A program made the translations under genes and the position numbers. The notes beneath the pieces are model-generated. The model saw nothing but the letters and a program-made list of their open reading frames with translations. It searched no databases and was not told where the DNA came from. This document shows, in pieces, positions 10,703 to 24,346 of a stretch of 64,000 nucleotides of DNA; the first letter of the stretch is position 1, and the number at the start of each line of letters is the position of its first letter. The DNA is from Paraspadella gotoi. Taxonomy: Eukaryota > Chaetognatha. Location of the stretch: contig CM119263.1 in the NCBI GenBank assembly GCA_051294375.1, forward strand, positions 11,447,130-11,511,129, given 5' to 3'.

Positions 10703-12899
10703 GCTGTCCCAATATATTCCAGAATTCTTCCCAATAAGATGCTGCTTAGAAAAATATATTAGTTAAATAGAGATAGAATTATTATTAAAAAAAGAAAGAT
10801 ATATAAATAAAAAAAGAAAGACAGAAACAGACGAAGAGAGATAGAAAAAAAAAACCAGCATTTACACTTTATCTCTCTTTCAATTTACTTAACATAAGGT
10901 CTTCACTCTCTCTCTCTGTCTCTCTCTTCCAATATCGAACCGGGAGAGAGAGCAAACAAGTCAGACTTGCTCGGGCATCTTGGGTTCCGATTGGGTGGGG
11001 AAAGATTAACTCTAGGACTGGAATAAAAAAAAAGAAAAAACAAAACAAAAAAAAAACGAAAAACCAAAATGGGGGAAAAAGGAGGGAGGGGGAAAAGAGA
11101 GGAACTTCCCGCCAAATTCTCGTTTCAATCTTCGACTTTCGATGAGATCGAAGCTCGGAGTTTCGAAATGAAAGGTGGTCTCGTCGTGAGAGGTCCTCTT
11201 AATCTCCTCTTAGGATGTCGAAGGAATTTCACAAATAAAAGGGGGAAAAACGACTTCGTTGTTCCGACTTTCTTCATATTCAACGAATAGAAATTTGAGT
11301 TTTCTATTTCATTTCTTTTTTTTATCAATTTCTTCGTTTAATTGAGAAATATTAGTAGGAAGGCGTTGTTGTCGTTCGAATTGTAGTGACGTAATGTTTT
11401 TTTTCTGATTATTTCTGAAAAGATAAAAAAAAAGTTTTTATTAAAACATTAAACAATCAAAATAAATGCAGCATATGAGAAAATAGTTTACAGGAGAAAA
11501 TATTTGTCAAGTTACTTAAAACGAAAATATCCAAATGATGGTTAAGACCGAATCTTTCACGCCGACTGAGGGACATGGAGATCTCAACTCCTCAGAATAA
11601 CTTTTTTTTATTTTTCGCTTTTAATTTTCTTTTATTTCAAAATATTTGACTCATCTAAAATTTTGAAAATGATTGTAGTAAAAAATGAATGTTAAAATTG
11701 ATCTCCGCCATCGCCGCCTTCGTATATACATTGCCGCAACGACCGCCACCGCCACCAACACCGCCTCTGCTCATGCCGCCGCCGACTTCGCCGCCAAAGC
11801 AACCAACTCAAAAATAAAAAAAGAATTTTCCTTCAAACTAGTGAAGAATAAGAAAGCCCCAGAAAATCCCGGAAGGATAAAGAAAAGATGAACCGTGAGA
11901 TGAACGACGGCAATCATTCCGTCGTCCGTTCCTGGCGGTTTCCCCGCCGTCGTCCGTCCTGAAGCGGCGATCGTCCGTCGAGTCCCGCTGTCCGTCCATT
12001 GTGGAAACAGTGTTTCCAAAAGGTTTGCTGTTGTTGTGTTAATTTCTCGACAGGTTGTCCTTGTAAATTCGCTCGGACTCAGCCACTGCACTGTTGTAGT
12101 AAGTGGCCTAGTCTTGAAGTAATAAGCTCGGCCATCAGCCCCATTGAGTCATTTTTTTTGTTGGCTTGTTGTTTTTGTTTTTTTTGTTCTGTACTAGTGC
12201 ATCAAATATTGAAAAAGAATAGAAATCCCCAGATAACTTTGCATAAACTATCTGAATCTGCTTTTAAAAATAAAAATTTCCTAAAGTAAAATTGTATTTT
12301 CCTATCTATAAATAAATATTTAAAAAATTAAATAGCTAGTGCTTCTAGTCCTAGTATGAAAATTTTGGTCCATGGAAAGTTTTCTCGAGAAATTATGAAG
12401 TTCTCATTGGAAAGTCCAATCAAACTTCTGACGCATCCCTCTATCATGACTAATAAGATCTGATCCTACTAACGATCATGAAATGTTTGCGACTGCGGCG
12501 TGCGCCTCTGCCTATCCCTGGCCTATCTCTCTCATCCCCATGACCTCTCGTCCACGAACTTACCCCGCGTCAAAACGAGATCCTCCGTCGAACCGACTGT
12601 CTCTCGATATTTGTCGATCGACGAAACTTCGCTTCTCCAGGATCTCGATGTCAATCGCCAAGTCCGCACGTCGCACGGGAAACCTTCATGCTCTCCACGC
12701 CTCCAATAGTTTCGTCGACAAAAGAGGTCGTGTCTTATAATATAATCTCTCCTAGCTAACTCTGTACCCAGGACTGCGCAACTTCTGCGTGTGTTTTTTT
12801 GTAATCGCGGGTATCTGGCCGGCTTTTCGATGTCCTGCTCCTCGGAGGGGTCAGGCATTTACGTAGTACTGATAAGAAATCACTATAGAATTTATGCAA

Positions 12900-13110
12900 C
12901 AGTCCTGCGGTTGCCTGATGATGACCCATTGGTGGATGGGGATCTCACTGTTGGCCTTGGGGCCTCCGACCCTCAGTTGACGCATCAGTCACTGGCGCGG
13001 CCATCTCCTTTATGACGGTCTCTCTTTGCCAATCCAGAGCGAAGTCGTTAGGACTGTGGCATGGAACACTACGCCTCGGTATGTGTTCCCCTCTCGAAGC
13101 AATGTAGTGT
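12900..13110 (+). repeat. Hairpin-core repeat, copy 1
   Basis: Contains CAGTTGAC-N4-CAGTCACTG at 12974-12994, followed by CACTGGCGCGGCC, TTTGCCAATCCAGAG, GAAGTCGTTAGGACTG and GGAACACTACGCC. The same blocks occur in order in copy 2 and, on the other strand, in the copy at 63745-63935. Confidence 0.7.
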
Positions 13111-13227
13111 TCAACGATGGTGACGTGATCGGTCGTGAATTATACTCTCCCAGGTATCCCCGGACTCAAGACATCACCTAGGTTCCTCAAGCCTGAGAGG
13201 TCTGTACGAAGACTGTCACCATAGTGG

Positions 13228-13250
13228 GAGAGAGAGAGAGAGAGAGAGAG
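13228..13250. repeat. (GA)n microsatellite
   Basis: Pure GA run between two hairpin-core repeats. Confidence 0.9.
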
Positions 13251-13329
13251 CGCCGAAGTTGTGGGGGCATAGGCGTGTCGTTAGCGACCCAGTGGATAGG
13301 CGTCGAGTGCTGACTCCCAAAGTTCTGGC

Positions 13330-13640
13330 AGCATAGGCGTTTGTCGTAGCGTACCACTGGAGAAGTTGCGTGTTCGATAGTAGGGCTTCACCACTATTGG
13401 CAACAGCCGGCGTTGCCTGTGATGCCCAATTGGGATGTTTTTTTTTTTTGTTTTTTTTTATGCGGCTATATCCCAGGGCCTTGGGGGCCTTCCGTTACCT
13501 CCTCAGTGACGCATCCAGCACTGGCGCGGCCACCCTAGGGACGCGTCTCGCCTGCCTATACGCAGAGGGAAGTTGTTTAGGACTGTGCGATGGAACACTA
13601 CGCCTGGGATGGTGGTTCCCCCCTAATCTGGTTATGGATC
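13330..13640 (+). repeat. Hairpin-core repeat, copy 2, with tRNA-like start
   Basis: Core CAGTGACGCATCCAGCACTG at 13504-13523, then ACTGGCGCGGCC, GAAGTTGTTTAGGACTG and GGAACACTACGCC. Upstream, TAGCGTACCACTGG and GTTCGATAGTAGG near 13345-13385 resemble degenerate pol III A and B boxes. An internal T run interrupts it near 13440. Confidence 0.6.
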
Positions 13641-14454
13641 GTTTTTTCTGAACTCGAATTGGTGGAGTGAGGCGGGTGTGAAATCACATATATTCTCTTC
13701 TACTAATATCTTCCAGCGATTACCTCATACATTCAATCTCGATCCCTTACCTGATGGGTCCATCCCTCAATCAGACACCAGTGAGTTGCCATTATAATTT
13801 ATACTATGATATTTTACGCTAGAAGCAAAATCAATTTTTTCTCAGGATGAAAAAACACGCTTAGGTCGACTCCAAAGTGTCTTGACGCCCTGGTGCGCTA
13901 CAGAAAAATATTTCAGTCGAAGGATACCAAGTGATGCGCTGTTACTTTCGCTGATACGTCGATCGGTCAACGAAAACGTCAATCCGAAGACAGACTGTTC
14001 TCCGGGGGAGCAAACGATCTGAGACGACGACGACGATCGACAACGACGACCAATAAGCAGCAGAAACACGACCGACCTCAGACCCGATCGCCGGGCCGCC
14101 GGTCGAACACATGTTTTAATCCTGAAGAGGAGATGCTGCTAGGGAGAAGAGGGGAAATAAGTTCACAGCCGCAGCATGTCCCACATCGCAGCCGCGGCAA
14201 GAAATAGACCGAACATTCCCAGAATTCTAGCGAGAGCGAGGCCGCAGCAGGTGCCGCATTCCCAGTATCTAAAACAGCCGCACAGGAGTTCCGGTTCTTA
14301 TTCCCAATAGCAACTACTAAACACGAACTCACCCGCAGGCTGCCGCATTCTCTTATGCATCTACAACAGTCGCGGTTACTAAATCGCGTCGAACCAGGCC
14401 TCCGTTTTTGACGCCGCACCAGAATCGCCTCTCAACGCCGGAAAGATTGTTGTG

Positions 14455-14670
14455 AAGGTAAAATAAAGATCGAACGAATAAAATAAGACACGAACGACAC
14501 GAGTACGAACGAAGAATGAAGGAACGAACGAATACACACCCACGACACGACGACGACCTGTTCAACATGACGAAGCGTAATCTAGTTGGTGCGCAACACC
14601 TTAAAGAGTACGAACGAACGAATAATAATCTTACAACGTCGGCCCGCTAACGATACGAACGACCATGAAT
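14455..14670. repeat. GAACGAAC-rich tract
   Basis: Irregular repeats of ACGAACGA and GAACGAAT over about 200 bases inside the A-specific segment. No gene seen. Confidence 0.6.
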
Positions 14671-17241
14671 CATACGAAACCAAGATCGTGCTACAATTTA
14701 CTCCTATTATAATACCCAATAATAAAAACAAGACATAACTCAGTGTTTCCATTTCAGAACGCCGGCGTCGTCAAAACAGTTGCGGTCTGATCGACCGCCG
14801 GATGCACGGACCCTGAAAAACGCCGGTCCGCGGCGTAGTCGCCGACGGGTGGAAAATACGGCGCACGGAAACTTGGGACATTCGTCCGGACGACGGCGCC
14901 ATCGGATGGAATGGCTAAGAGCTGGAGGGCGCCGTCGCGTAATAAATGGCGCCGGCGATCGGGCAGTTAGAGGTGAGGACGGGCAGTGAAAAGGTGAGGG
15001 ACGCGGCAGTTAAAGGTGGGTAGTGAGCGGCAGGTAGTTTTAAAGGGTAAGGACAACGTGGAAGTAAATTTGTCTGTTAAAAATTACTTGGTATTCATTG
15101 TTTTTTAATTTTTGTTGTTGTTTGCGTTTTATGGTTGCAAATTTAATTTGTACTAAAGTTGATATATAATATTTATAGTTATATTATGTTCAACAAACAC
15201 TTTTAAAATCGGGTGAAAAATAGCGATCAATATAGTTATCCATAATACCATTAATCCCCATGCTATTAATCCAGCCATTAATCCATCAGCTTCCCCTCTA
15301 CATCGCCGCCACTCCCTCCTCCCCCACCCCCACCCTTCTCTCCCCCCGCAAGGGTCCGCCCCCCCTCGCCCTTCTCTCTCTCCTCGCCGGCGCCGTTTCT
15401 CCGCCAAAGCGGCGTCCCCGGCGCCGTGGGCGTGGGCGTCGGCCGTCACGGCGTCGGTCTCTCGTGAATCGATCCTTCCTTTTGCGCCTTTACGATTTTC
15501 CACAACACGGAAGAACACGGCGAAATTATTCGATAAAAGGGAATCGAACTGTTGAAGCATTTGAATCCGGGAAAAAGGTGGGCGATAATATATTATGCTA
15601 TTGTGGCGCGGTAATTCACATCCACCATCTTCAGGCCAAACCATTGCTCACTAGTGGGAAAACGCACCATCCCAGCGCTTGCCGTTCCATATCACTATAA
15701 TTATTGTACCCAAAAGAGTTTTAAGATGAATGGCTGAAATTGATAATTACTAATAGAAAATAGGTAAGCTAACGTTTGAATTTCACATAATAAAAATTTA
15801 GTGGACCAGGCATATCAAAAATCAAGTGATAAAAATTGAAAAGCTTTAAATTAATATTCATTTTGTAGCCCTAAGTTTTTATACTAGATAAAGAGTCAAT
15901 ATTTGGCGTTAAGCCGTTAACCGTTAGAGAGGACAACGCCCTATGCAGAACGTCGCTGAACATTAGGGTGGAGCCGATGTAAAACAAGATTGAGTGATTG
16001 ACCATATATTTTTTTGCTGCCTATAGAATGTAATTAATAAATTTTAAAATCTTTTTATGAAATCTTCTTTTTAGGATAAAACGTATTAAGTAAATTTATA
16101 TTATTTATCGTAAGTAATACTTCCCTTAATATAAGAAATCGTTAAATTTCAAAATAATTTGTTTATTTTTAAGGAACAAGAAGTATGTGGATTCCGCCCG
16201 TAGAAAAGGAACTAAGAAACGTTTATTAAATATGGTTATACTGAATAATTTTAAATGTTTGGACATGCATTTTATAAGAGTTTCTACTACAGGAGAATGA
16301 AGAAAAGTCGAAAAATTTTATTTATTTTTTCAGACCGACCGTTTTTAAACCGCTGAAGATAAACAGAATATTTATTGAGTAAGCATGTATTATATATTTT
16401 TGGATCAGCTTTGTTATGAAGAATCTGAATCTGTTAATAAAAGTTTTAATTTACTATTCTGTATAAGAATATTTACTACCAAATACTATTAATATATTCT
16501 CTATCTCGATTACTGTTCCCTCGAGAAACAATATGAAAGCAAAATATTTTATGTAAGCTATAATTATTTATTACTATCATCAAAATTTTATTTTTTATTG
16601 TTGCTGCATGGAGTGCTCCACTACTACTGAACATGAATAATTCTATCGATCCTTGTCGATAATCGTCGAAATGGTTTCTTCCGCGAAAATCGGTGGTCGA
16701 TTATTAACGTGCGTCTCAGTCATCGTCTTAATACCTCACCATAAACTCTCTGCATGTTAATTCTTCTCCCGTCGGGAACCTTACGGCCTTCGCCTGGGAA
16801 TATTGGTGCAGGAGAAGGCGAATGTCATGCAGCACTGTTTGACGTCTAGCAGTACCGTCTAAATGGTGTCATCGTTATCTGAAAGGTCCAGCTGCGTTCG
16901 TCGACGAACGTTGTCCCAAAGTTGTCGTTGAAGTCGTCATCTGGTCGTCGTCGTCGTCGTCCTGGTGCGTTGACGTCGTCGAAATAGACAAACAGGTGAG
17001 CGGCTCGTCTTCTGGCTGGTGACAGAAACGAAATGACTTTTGTGATGAACGACCAAGATTAAAAGAAAAGTCGAAAAAAAAAAAGAAAAAATTCCGAAGA
17101 AAGGAGGAAAAAAAAAGAAAGGAATTTAATTTGAAAATCCTGGCCGACGACTTTTTTTTAATAAAAGAATCGTCCTCTTTTTCTTTTTTGTGTCGTGGCG
17201 AGAGTGTGTGGTGTGTGGGCAGAGTCGGAGAACATGACTCC

Positions 17242-17266
17242 AGGAGAGAGAGAGAGAGAGAGAGGA

Positions 17267-17336
<70 letters not shown>
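17242..17336. repeat. (GA)n compound microsatellite
   Basis: GA repeat with GAG interruptions. Confidence 0.9.
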
Positions 17337-17590
17337 ATATGACGGTCCGGTGTGACATTTTGCTATTTTTTTTTCATTTCACAAACGACGACAGCTTTTT
17401 TCTTGAGAATTTTTGAGAAAACTTTTAAAAAAAAAGATCATACTCTTTGGAAATCCGAAAGCTGAAAAGCGGAAGTAGAGCGAAAGTGAATGAAAATCTG
17501 ATTTTTATAAAAAAGAAAAAAACAAACTGAATATTGAGAATAAAGGTAGTTTAATCGTGTTCCGGTTGCGGAAAAGAAAGAAAGAATGTA

Positions 17591-17634
17591 GAGGAGAGAG
17601 AGAGAGAGGAGGAGAGAGAGAGAGAGAGAGAGAC

Positions 17635-17665
<31 letters not shown>

Positions 17666-17667
17666 CG
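17591..17667. repeat. (GA)n compound microsatellite
   Basis: GA repeat with GAC and GAT interruptions, close to the contig end. Confidence 0.9.
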
Positions 17668-17938
17668 AGATTTGCGCGTACCGACCTTATTTTCAGATTC
17701 ACGACGGTCAAGGCCATAAAAGATCTTAAAAAGACACCAGATTGAACTTGTCTGCGAAGATAGGTAAGCGCCTCGCGCCTATGCGGTGCCGTAGGAAAGT
17801 TGGTTCCGCCTTGTAAAAGTCAGAGAGGGAAGTTCTTCGGTTGTCGTCGTTACATAAAGCAAGAGAGACAGCGAAGCGGCGCTGACGGCGGCAGAAGAGG
17901 AACGCGTGGGTGACGTTATTAAGGCGTGGTCGCGCGAA

Positions 17939-18112
17939 NNNNNNNNNNNNNNNNNNNNNNNNNNNNNNNNNNNNNNNNNNNNNNNNNNNNNNNNNNNNNN
18001 NNNNNNNNNNNNNNNNNNNNNNNNNNNNNNNNNNNNNNNNNNNNNNNNNNNNNNNNNNNNNNNNNNNNNNNNNNNNNNNNNNNNNNNNNNNNNNNNNNNN
18101 NNNNNNNNNNNN
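17939..18112. other. Assembly gap (174 N)
   Basis: Run of 174 N separating the first contig from the noisy second contig. Confidence 0.99.
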
Positions 18113-19246
18113 TGTTTACAATTGTTTTCATTATGGGAAAGTTTTTTTTCCTTTGATACCTTTTTAAAAGAAAAAAAAATTAGGACCGAGGAATATTTCT
18201 AAACGTCTCTGCCCTTTTTTCTGTTTCGTTCAAAAAATCTTAAATTGAGGTTCGAGACGTTTTGATCTGAATTCTTTGTGACCGAATGACTTCACTCGAT
18301 TTCCCTGTTTCTCGGGATTTGCGTGACATCGTATTTCTGGCCGCAAACTAATTCCCTTGTTCGATCGCGTGTCTCGACGTTCGAGGGTAAGAATTTAGCT
18401 TGGTAAGGCTGTTCGCTGGGTAAGGTTGAGCGCCTGGAAAGTCTACTCTCCGCGTGACCGTTCTCTCTCGAGGCCAGACTTTCACTATCGTCTTCCTAGA
18501 GCGTGAGTAACATCCCTAAAATAACTAACATCCCGAATGGTTAAAAAAAAATTATGTATAACCTCAGCTCCTCCAAAAACTATCCATTCCCACTCCTTTC
18601 TGTTAGGATTTTTACATATTATAAGATTCGGACTTCCAAATAGGCATGCTGTACGATATCTATTTAGTGAAAACGAAAGTCTTTTCGCTATGAGAATGAG
18701 AGTCAAATTTTTTAAAATTTTGCTCTTTCTTTTTCCAAAAAGTAACACTAACATCCCCCTGGAATTTTTAGATTCTGATAGATAATTAAAAATAGAAAAA
18801 AAATTAATAGAAAATATAATTAAAATGAATAAAACCTTATATATCAAATATAATGAATTTATAACTATGCTTTACTAAATATTCAATATTTAAAAAATAT
18901 TTGAAAAAAACAATAGTTTAGCGGTACCTATCGCAATGCTTAATGAACAAAATTCATATGAATAAATATAGTTCTCTAAAATGATTATTACTATTATTAT
19001 TCAAAATTCAAAATTCAAATAAACATTGTATTTGAAACAGATGAAGTTTAAAACGCGATATCTAAACTGCCTTTTTGTTATAAAAACCTTTTTATTCGAA
19101 TTTTTTGCATTTGTATGCGCTAGTCGTCGATTTCTCTAAACAAATCCTGTGGCTGAGAACAAATGATCATCGAGATATTTGTGTTTAGTGTCGAAATATA
19201 GATTAATTTAATACAAGCATTATATAAAATGTTGATAAATATCAAA
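18113..19246. other. Unique AT-rich sequence, no gene seen
   Basis: No supported exon and no match to the flank of copy A (3.9-5.0 kb). Short open frames here have no coding character. Confidence 0.4.
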
Positions 19247-20939
19247 AGCGACTCTCCCCTTCCCCTTTCTTTACATCGTCACCCAAATTGACTTACTTTT
19301 TCGTTGATTCTCGAGATTAGAACGAATAAGCGATATTAGACATTTTTTTGGTTAAAAAGAAAAGATTTTACGAACGACGTACTCTTCCCCGTCAAATTTC
19401 CTCATCCGTTCTTTATTTTTTTTTTGTGTTGAAACTTTTTATAATTTTTTTTCCTTTTACAATTTTTCGATTTCTTTTATTTTTCTTTCTGCGATCGCTA
19501 ATCTACATAAAAGAAGGCCCGGAGAGATAAATTGTTCACTATTCAACACTATCTCAAATTGTGATATACCCGCCCGACCTTTCAATACACTGCTCAATGA
19601 AACCAGTTTAAAAGTATTGGGTAGTTTCACTTAATTTCATGAAGTGTGTTCCTGATATGATATATTGGTTTTTATCTATAATTATTTCGCTCTGGGAATG
19701 ATATGTTGATCACTCCATAGACCTACCTACATTTAATTCTTCTCAGTGAGCGACAGCGGCTGTACTACGTCCGACATATTCTAACTACTCCTCGCTGTAC
19801 AACAGACCGCGCTGCTGAGCCCGCCAGCAGCGCACGAGCGCACCTCTCTGACGCACAGTCGACGTCGAGCTATACCTGATTCGCGCGCTCGTCATGCTGA
19901 TCCTCCCACGATCGACTGACTGATACTCATTGATATCGATTCCGATCGTTGCTGGCTGCTCTGAGATCGGTTCATCTAAGAGTCGTGTCAAGCGCCGTAC
20001 TCGAATTCTTCTGTCATTCTCTGTTCTTGAGATTGGTCGCCTGTGTCGTGACCGAGCAGTACTTGTTCGCAAGAAAGGCGTCGAGAGCGCCGGTTTTGAA
20101 TGTCATGCTCGAGCGCCTGATGGTCGGCTATCGGTCTCGGCGTCTGCTCGTCCGTCTCGACCTCTGCGCCTGACACTAGATTGTGATGGCTGCTCTAGAC
20201 TCGCTCTGTGCTAGATATTTTCGATATTTAATTCGAGTTCCTTCTATTCTTTCTCTCCAGCTTGCTGTACGATTGGAGCTCTGTCGCGCAGAATTCACTC
20301 TCGGTGCAAGTAATCTGGTAGTACTCGGCGTGCTGCAACCGTATTATTCGATCAGTTAACGAGTCCATGCAATCGTCAGATCTATGTTTCAAGAGCCGAA
20401 AAAGATTCACAGACAAGAATAGATGAGAGCGCTCTCTAACAGTGGCGAGAGTAGAATTAGATCTCCATCGTCTCGCTCATTGCTGACGTATCGTAATTTA
20501 ATAACATCGGTTACCAGTTTTTATATAGTATTTTCATAATATATCGCATCTTTGATAGTATAAATAATTTCGTCATAACCAAATCTGTACGTCTGATAAC
20601 TTGAAAAAAGAATATAATTTGTCCTATAAAATTTCTTAGAGACTCATTTAAATATTTGATTTTAATTTATTAATAACTATTTCTTAAATATATAAAGATA
20701 ATATCGAGAAATGATACAAAGAAAAAGAAAAAAGACATTAGAACAGTAACACTACAAGTAATACGAGAACAGACAAGACAACGACCTATCCTATCAAAAT
20801 AATACAACAATTTGACAACACAGTAATGAAATGATGATCGCACAAAATAACCACGAAGATAGAAAATAGCATTGTCCATTACTCAATCTATTCGTTTAAT
20901 ACAAAGAAAGTCGAACACCGAATCGTTTTCCCCCTTTTA

Positions 20940-21090
20940 AATGTGCGAAATACCTTCGACATCCTAAGAGGAGATTAAGAGGACCTCTCACGACGAGACC
21001 CACCTTCTCATTCAAAACTCGAGCTTTACGATCTCATCGAAGTCTGAAATTGAAAACAGATTTGGCGGGAATTCCCTCTCGTGTTCTTCA
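20940..21090 (-). repeat. Inverted fragment of 11.10-11.25 kb inside segment B
   Basis: The reverse complement of about 20960-21080 matches 11100-11220 (CCCGCCAAAT, TTCGATGAGATCG, GAGAGGTCCTCTTAATCTCC). The direct copy of the same region is also present near 27400-27510. Confidence 0.75.
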
Positions 21091-23802
21091 ACAAAAGATA
21101 TCGATCTTTCCAATATGTTCTGCCACCTTTCCCTTCAATTTTCCGTACCCCCATTCTGCGATGGCATTTTGATATATATCGAGATTATAGTTATATATTT
21201 AGATTGTATATTTTCATGTGTGTATAAATAATAAATTCTCCAAGGTACCTAGACGATAGCGACTCGAATTTATCATTCGGCGTATTTGCAGTCTGCCGAA
21301 TTCAGTAATTCTCCCATAACGCATAGCCGTAGCAAGATGCACATCTGAAGCTAGTGTTATATCCATCTTGCGGTCGTCTACAATTCTCAACCCCAATCAG
21401 AGTCGTGACGATAACTTGTGACAATCAGGAGCGTACGTAGACATGAGAGTGAGAGATTAGAGTGGAAAGACATAATGTATGATTAAAGATACTAATTATT
21501 GCTGCAGTAGAAAAGATAAATGTGCTAAATAGGATACGTACATGCGGAATCTAATTATTTAGTCTGATCAAGAAAATCTCACTTCGTCTAATTATCTGAA
21601 GTTACGATTCGTAGAATTATAGATATATTATATATATACTTTACTTCTCTCTCTCTGAATCCTATACTCAATCTCAAATGTCCATATAGAAGCTAATATA
21701 GATGGTTCATCTAAATCATGCATGTGACTCTATTTGCCGTTATATATATATCTTATTCTTTTTCGTTATATTTTTCAATAAATAGACAGCTATAAAAAGA
21801 GGAGAGTGTCCATACTGAAGATAAAGGATGGGGAGAAGAAAAGTATTGGGCTGAGAGGAGGAAAAGGAGAGTGTAGAGGCGGAACGAAAAGAGAGGAATG
21901 AGGAATCGGTGAGTAAATGGAGAAGTGGGTAGAGAGAATGAGTGCGAACAAAAAGTGAACGGAAAGAGGGAACAAAAGATGCGGGAAAGAAGGTGGGAGC
22001 AGAGAGATAGAGAAAGAGAGAGATGAGAGAGCAGAGAGGAGAGAGAATCTGTGATGAGAGAGAAAAAAAAAAGGTGGAAGAGTGAGAGAAGGAGCAGATA
22101 GTTCGGGCCAGTCCAATCCACTTTTTCAGTCGCAGAAGTAAGAAAGAAATAGTCCCACGACTATATGAGCACGCGCAGAAGATGGCATTCTTATCAATTT
22201 GATAGTCCACGGCAATTTCTCGTTCGTTCTTATTTAAAGACACGTGTTTAAGAGATATTATTCCGGTCCACATGAACCTATGAGCAATTTGATTTGAACG
22301 TAATTGTAGAAAAAGGAGGTGACTATTATCAGTCGAGATGTTTTGTTAAGTGTCGTGAGGTCCTGATCAGGTTCAGAGATAAATTTTCTAACCAGTTGTA
22401 TCTTATTCAAAAATGAAGAATAAACAATACACGATAAAAGCAACTTCAAAGGATCAATCCAGGACACAAACAGAATAATAGATTGCTGCTGATCTCCTCC
22501 TAAAAAATCGTCCTTATTAAAACAGAATAGAATGAGGCTAAGTTACACCCACAAAAGACAACTCACCCGACCGCATCTTAAAACGAAATAACCAAAAATA
22601 TACGAAGTATATATATTATTAGATAAAATCTCTCCTTAAAATCTTAATAATTAGATCAAACAAAATTTACAACTTCGTTCATACTAATATTTATCATATT
22701 GTTTATTTTATTAAAGACTTAAGAGTTCTTCTGAGACAACACGAGTCATAAAAAAACAAAGAGAAAATAGAGAACTATGTCTTCAACCACAGCAGTGGCG
22801 AAATCTCGCCCACCAGGACGTCATACAGCCCTGCTGCTCCATACGACGAACCCTCCCCCTTCGCATAATCCCCCGTACCCTCCTCGTCCCACATGCTTGC
22901 TTTCTCCTCGCATTCCCGCTCTCCGCTGCTCTTTCTCTCCCCTGCCGGGACCGCCGTCTGTTTCTCCCCTCCGCCGGACGCCTTCAGGTGGCGCCTATGC
23001 TTCCGACCGAAACGGTTATCTCGATGGAAGATGAGAGGTCTTTTACTTGTTTTGTGTACGACATACATTACTATATAATGTCTGGAACGGCTGGAGTCCC
23101 TGGAGTGTCATTATGTTTATGAACATTGGGTACAACCACCAAAATCATTATTAATTTATTATTATTCTTATTCATTAAGTCTATATTTCTTTTCCATGTC
23201 ATCATAAATACTAGTTAAATTTACTTCTCGACTCCTAAAATTGATAAACCAAACATAATTGTGTTTCCCAAAGTACGATTTTGACCGAACAGAGATGGAA
23301 CATATAGCCCAGTAATACCCGATCAATTTAAAGACGATCCCAACCCCAAGTTTACCAACGTCGCCCGACTAGGCCCCCCAAGTGACAGTCAGCGAATGCC
23401 AACGCGCATCTGACCGTTGCTGTTCTGCAAACTCTACCCTCCGTGCTCACCAGCCAAATCCCTCTCCCATCCTCATCTTTCGCTTTATCTAGCTTTCCGT
23501 CCGCTCACCGTAAATTTTTTCTCTCCTTCCCAAACCTTCAGGCCGCGTGAGACATTTATTTCTGTTGGACGTTAGCTTTCCCTCCTTTTCGATAGTTTCC
23601 AAGGTGTTACGAAACCGATTTTCAAATCTCTTTTTCTACAACCAGCAGACGATCGCGCAAGAGTCTTTAGACCGTTCATCGTTTGTTATCGCATTTAGAT
23701 AAAATCCTGCCACCAAACACACCACAACCTGCGCCCCGCCTCCCCCACATTAGAACACCAGACACTCAAACATCGAGGAACTTCCCCACGCACCTTACCG
23801 AC

Positions 23803-24021
23803 CACGAGAGAGCGAAGGAGCAGAAGAGGAATCGACGGTCGGGGTGGACAGGGAGGCGCCGCGCCCTTACGTCGCTTCGCCAAGGTTTGAACGTGAACGG
23901 CGTTTCGCTTCCGGTGTGCATATATCCCGTCGCCGTGTGCGCGTAGGTGGAGATACCAGCCACTCCGGAAAGGGGAAAGCGGATCTTCGTCCTCCACACG
24001 ATCGAACCCATGTTGCACCTC
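23803..24021 (-). pseudogene. Broken copy of GRXCR-like exon 3
   Basis: Matches 7954-8119 but about 50 bases longer through scattered insertions that destroy the frame. Recognisable parts are the donor side GACCACGAGAG and the acceptor side CACCTCCTGAA. Confidence 0.7.
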
Positions 24022-24210
24022 CTGAACGGATATGGAAGCAAAAAAATTTATGAAAGTATTATTCAATATTTCATTTGTGTAATGTGTATTTTGACTGTTT
24101 ACTTGTATATGTTTATCTCTTATTATGATTTTTTTAAAACGTTTTTAAGGTTTTTAGGTGACCTATGAATGTGTACATTTTATTATTTACTCATAACACT
24201 AAAAATATGA

Positions 24211-24346
24211 CCTGAATGTTCTCGTGATGCCTCTCCCCTCCTCTCGAGGTTCGTCGAAGCTTCTATTCATCGCCAAAAATTTCTAGCAAATGCAACAATT
24301 CTCGTTTAAGAATTTACGTGGGCGAAGTGTGATTTTCGGCGGGCGG
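24211..24346 (-). pseudogene. Broken copy of GRXCR-like exon 2
   Basis: Matches 8286-8400 with about 20 extra bases; the frame is not kept. Confidence 0.7.

Larger units (their letters stand above)
12064..15695. mobile_element. 3.6 kb segment present in copy A, absent from copy B
   Basis: Copy B runs from the counterpart of 12063 (GGTTGTCCTT, near 28378) almost directly into the counterpart of about 15710 (near 28400). The extra DNA in A contains two hairpin-core repeats (about 12900-13110 and 13330-13640), a tRNA-like stretch near 13350, a GAACGAAC-rich tract and GC-rich blocks at 14760-15000 and 15290-15480. I see no transposase or reverse transcriptase. It could be a composite insertion or a deletion in B. 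Confidence 0.5.

Noticed and set aside
15153-15644. 163-codon minus-strand frame
   Set aside because: GC-rich low-complexity Arg/Gly sequence with an unrelated hydrophobic end; no exon borders or homology. It may be part of the A-specific insertion.
17906-18202. Open frames crossing the 174-N gap
   Set aside because: They consist mostly of unknown residues.
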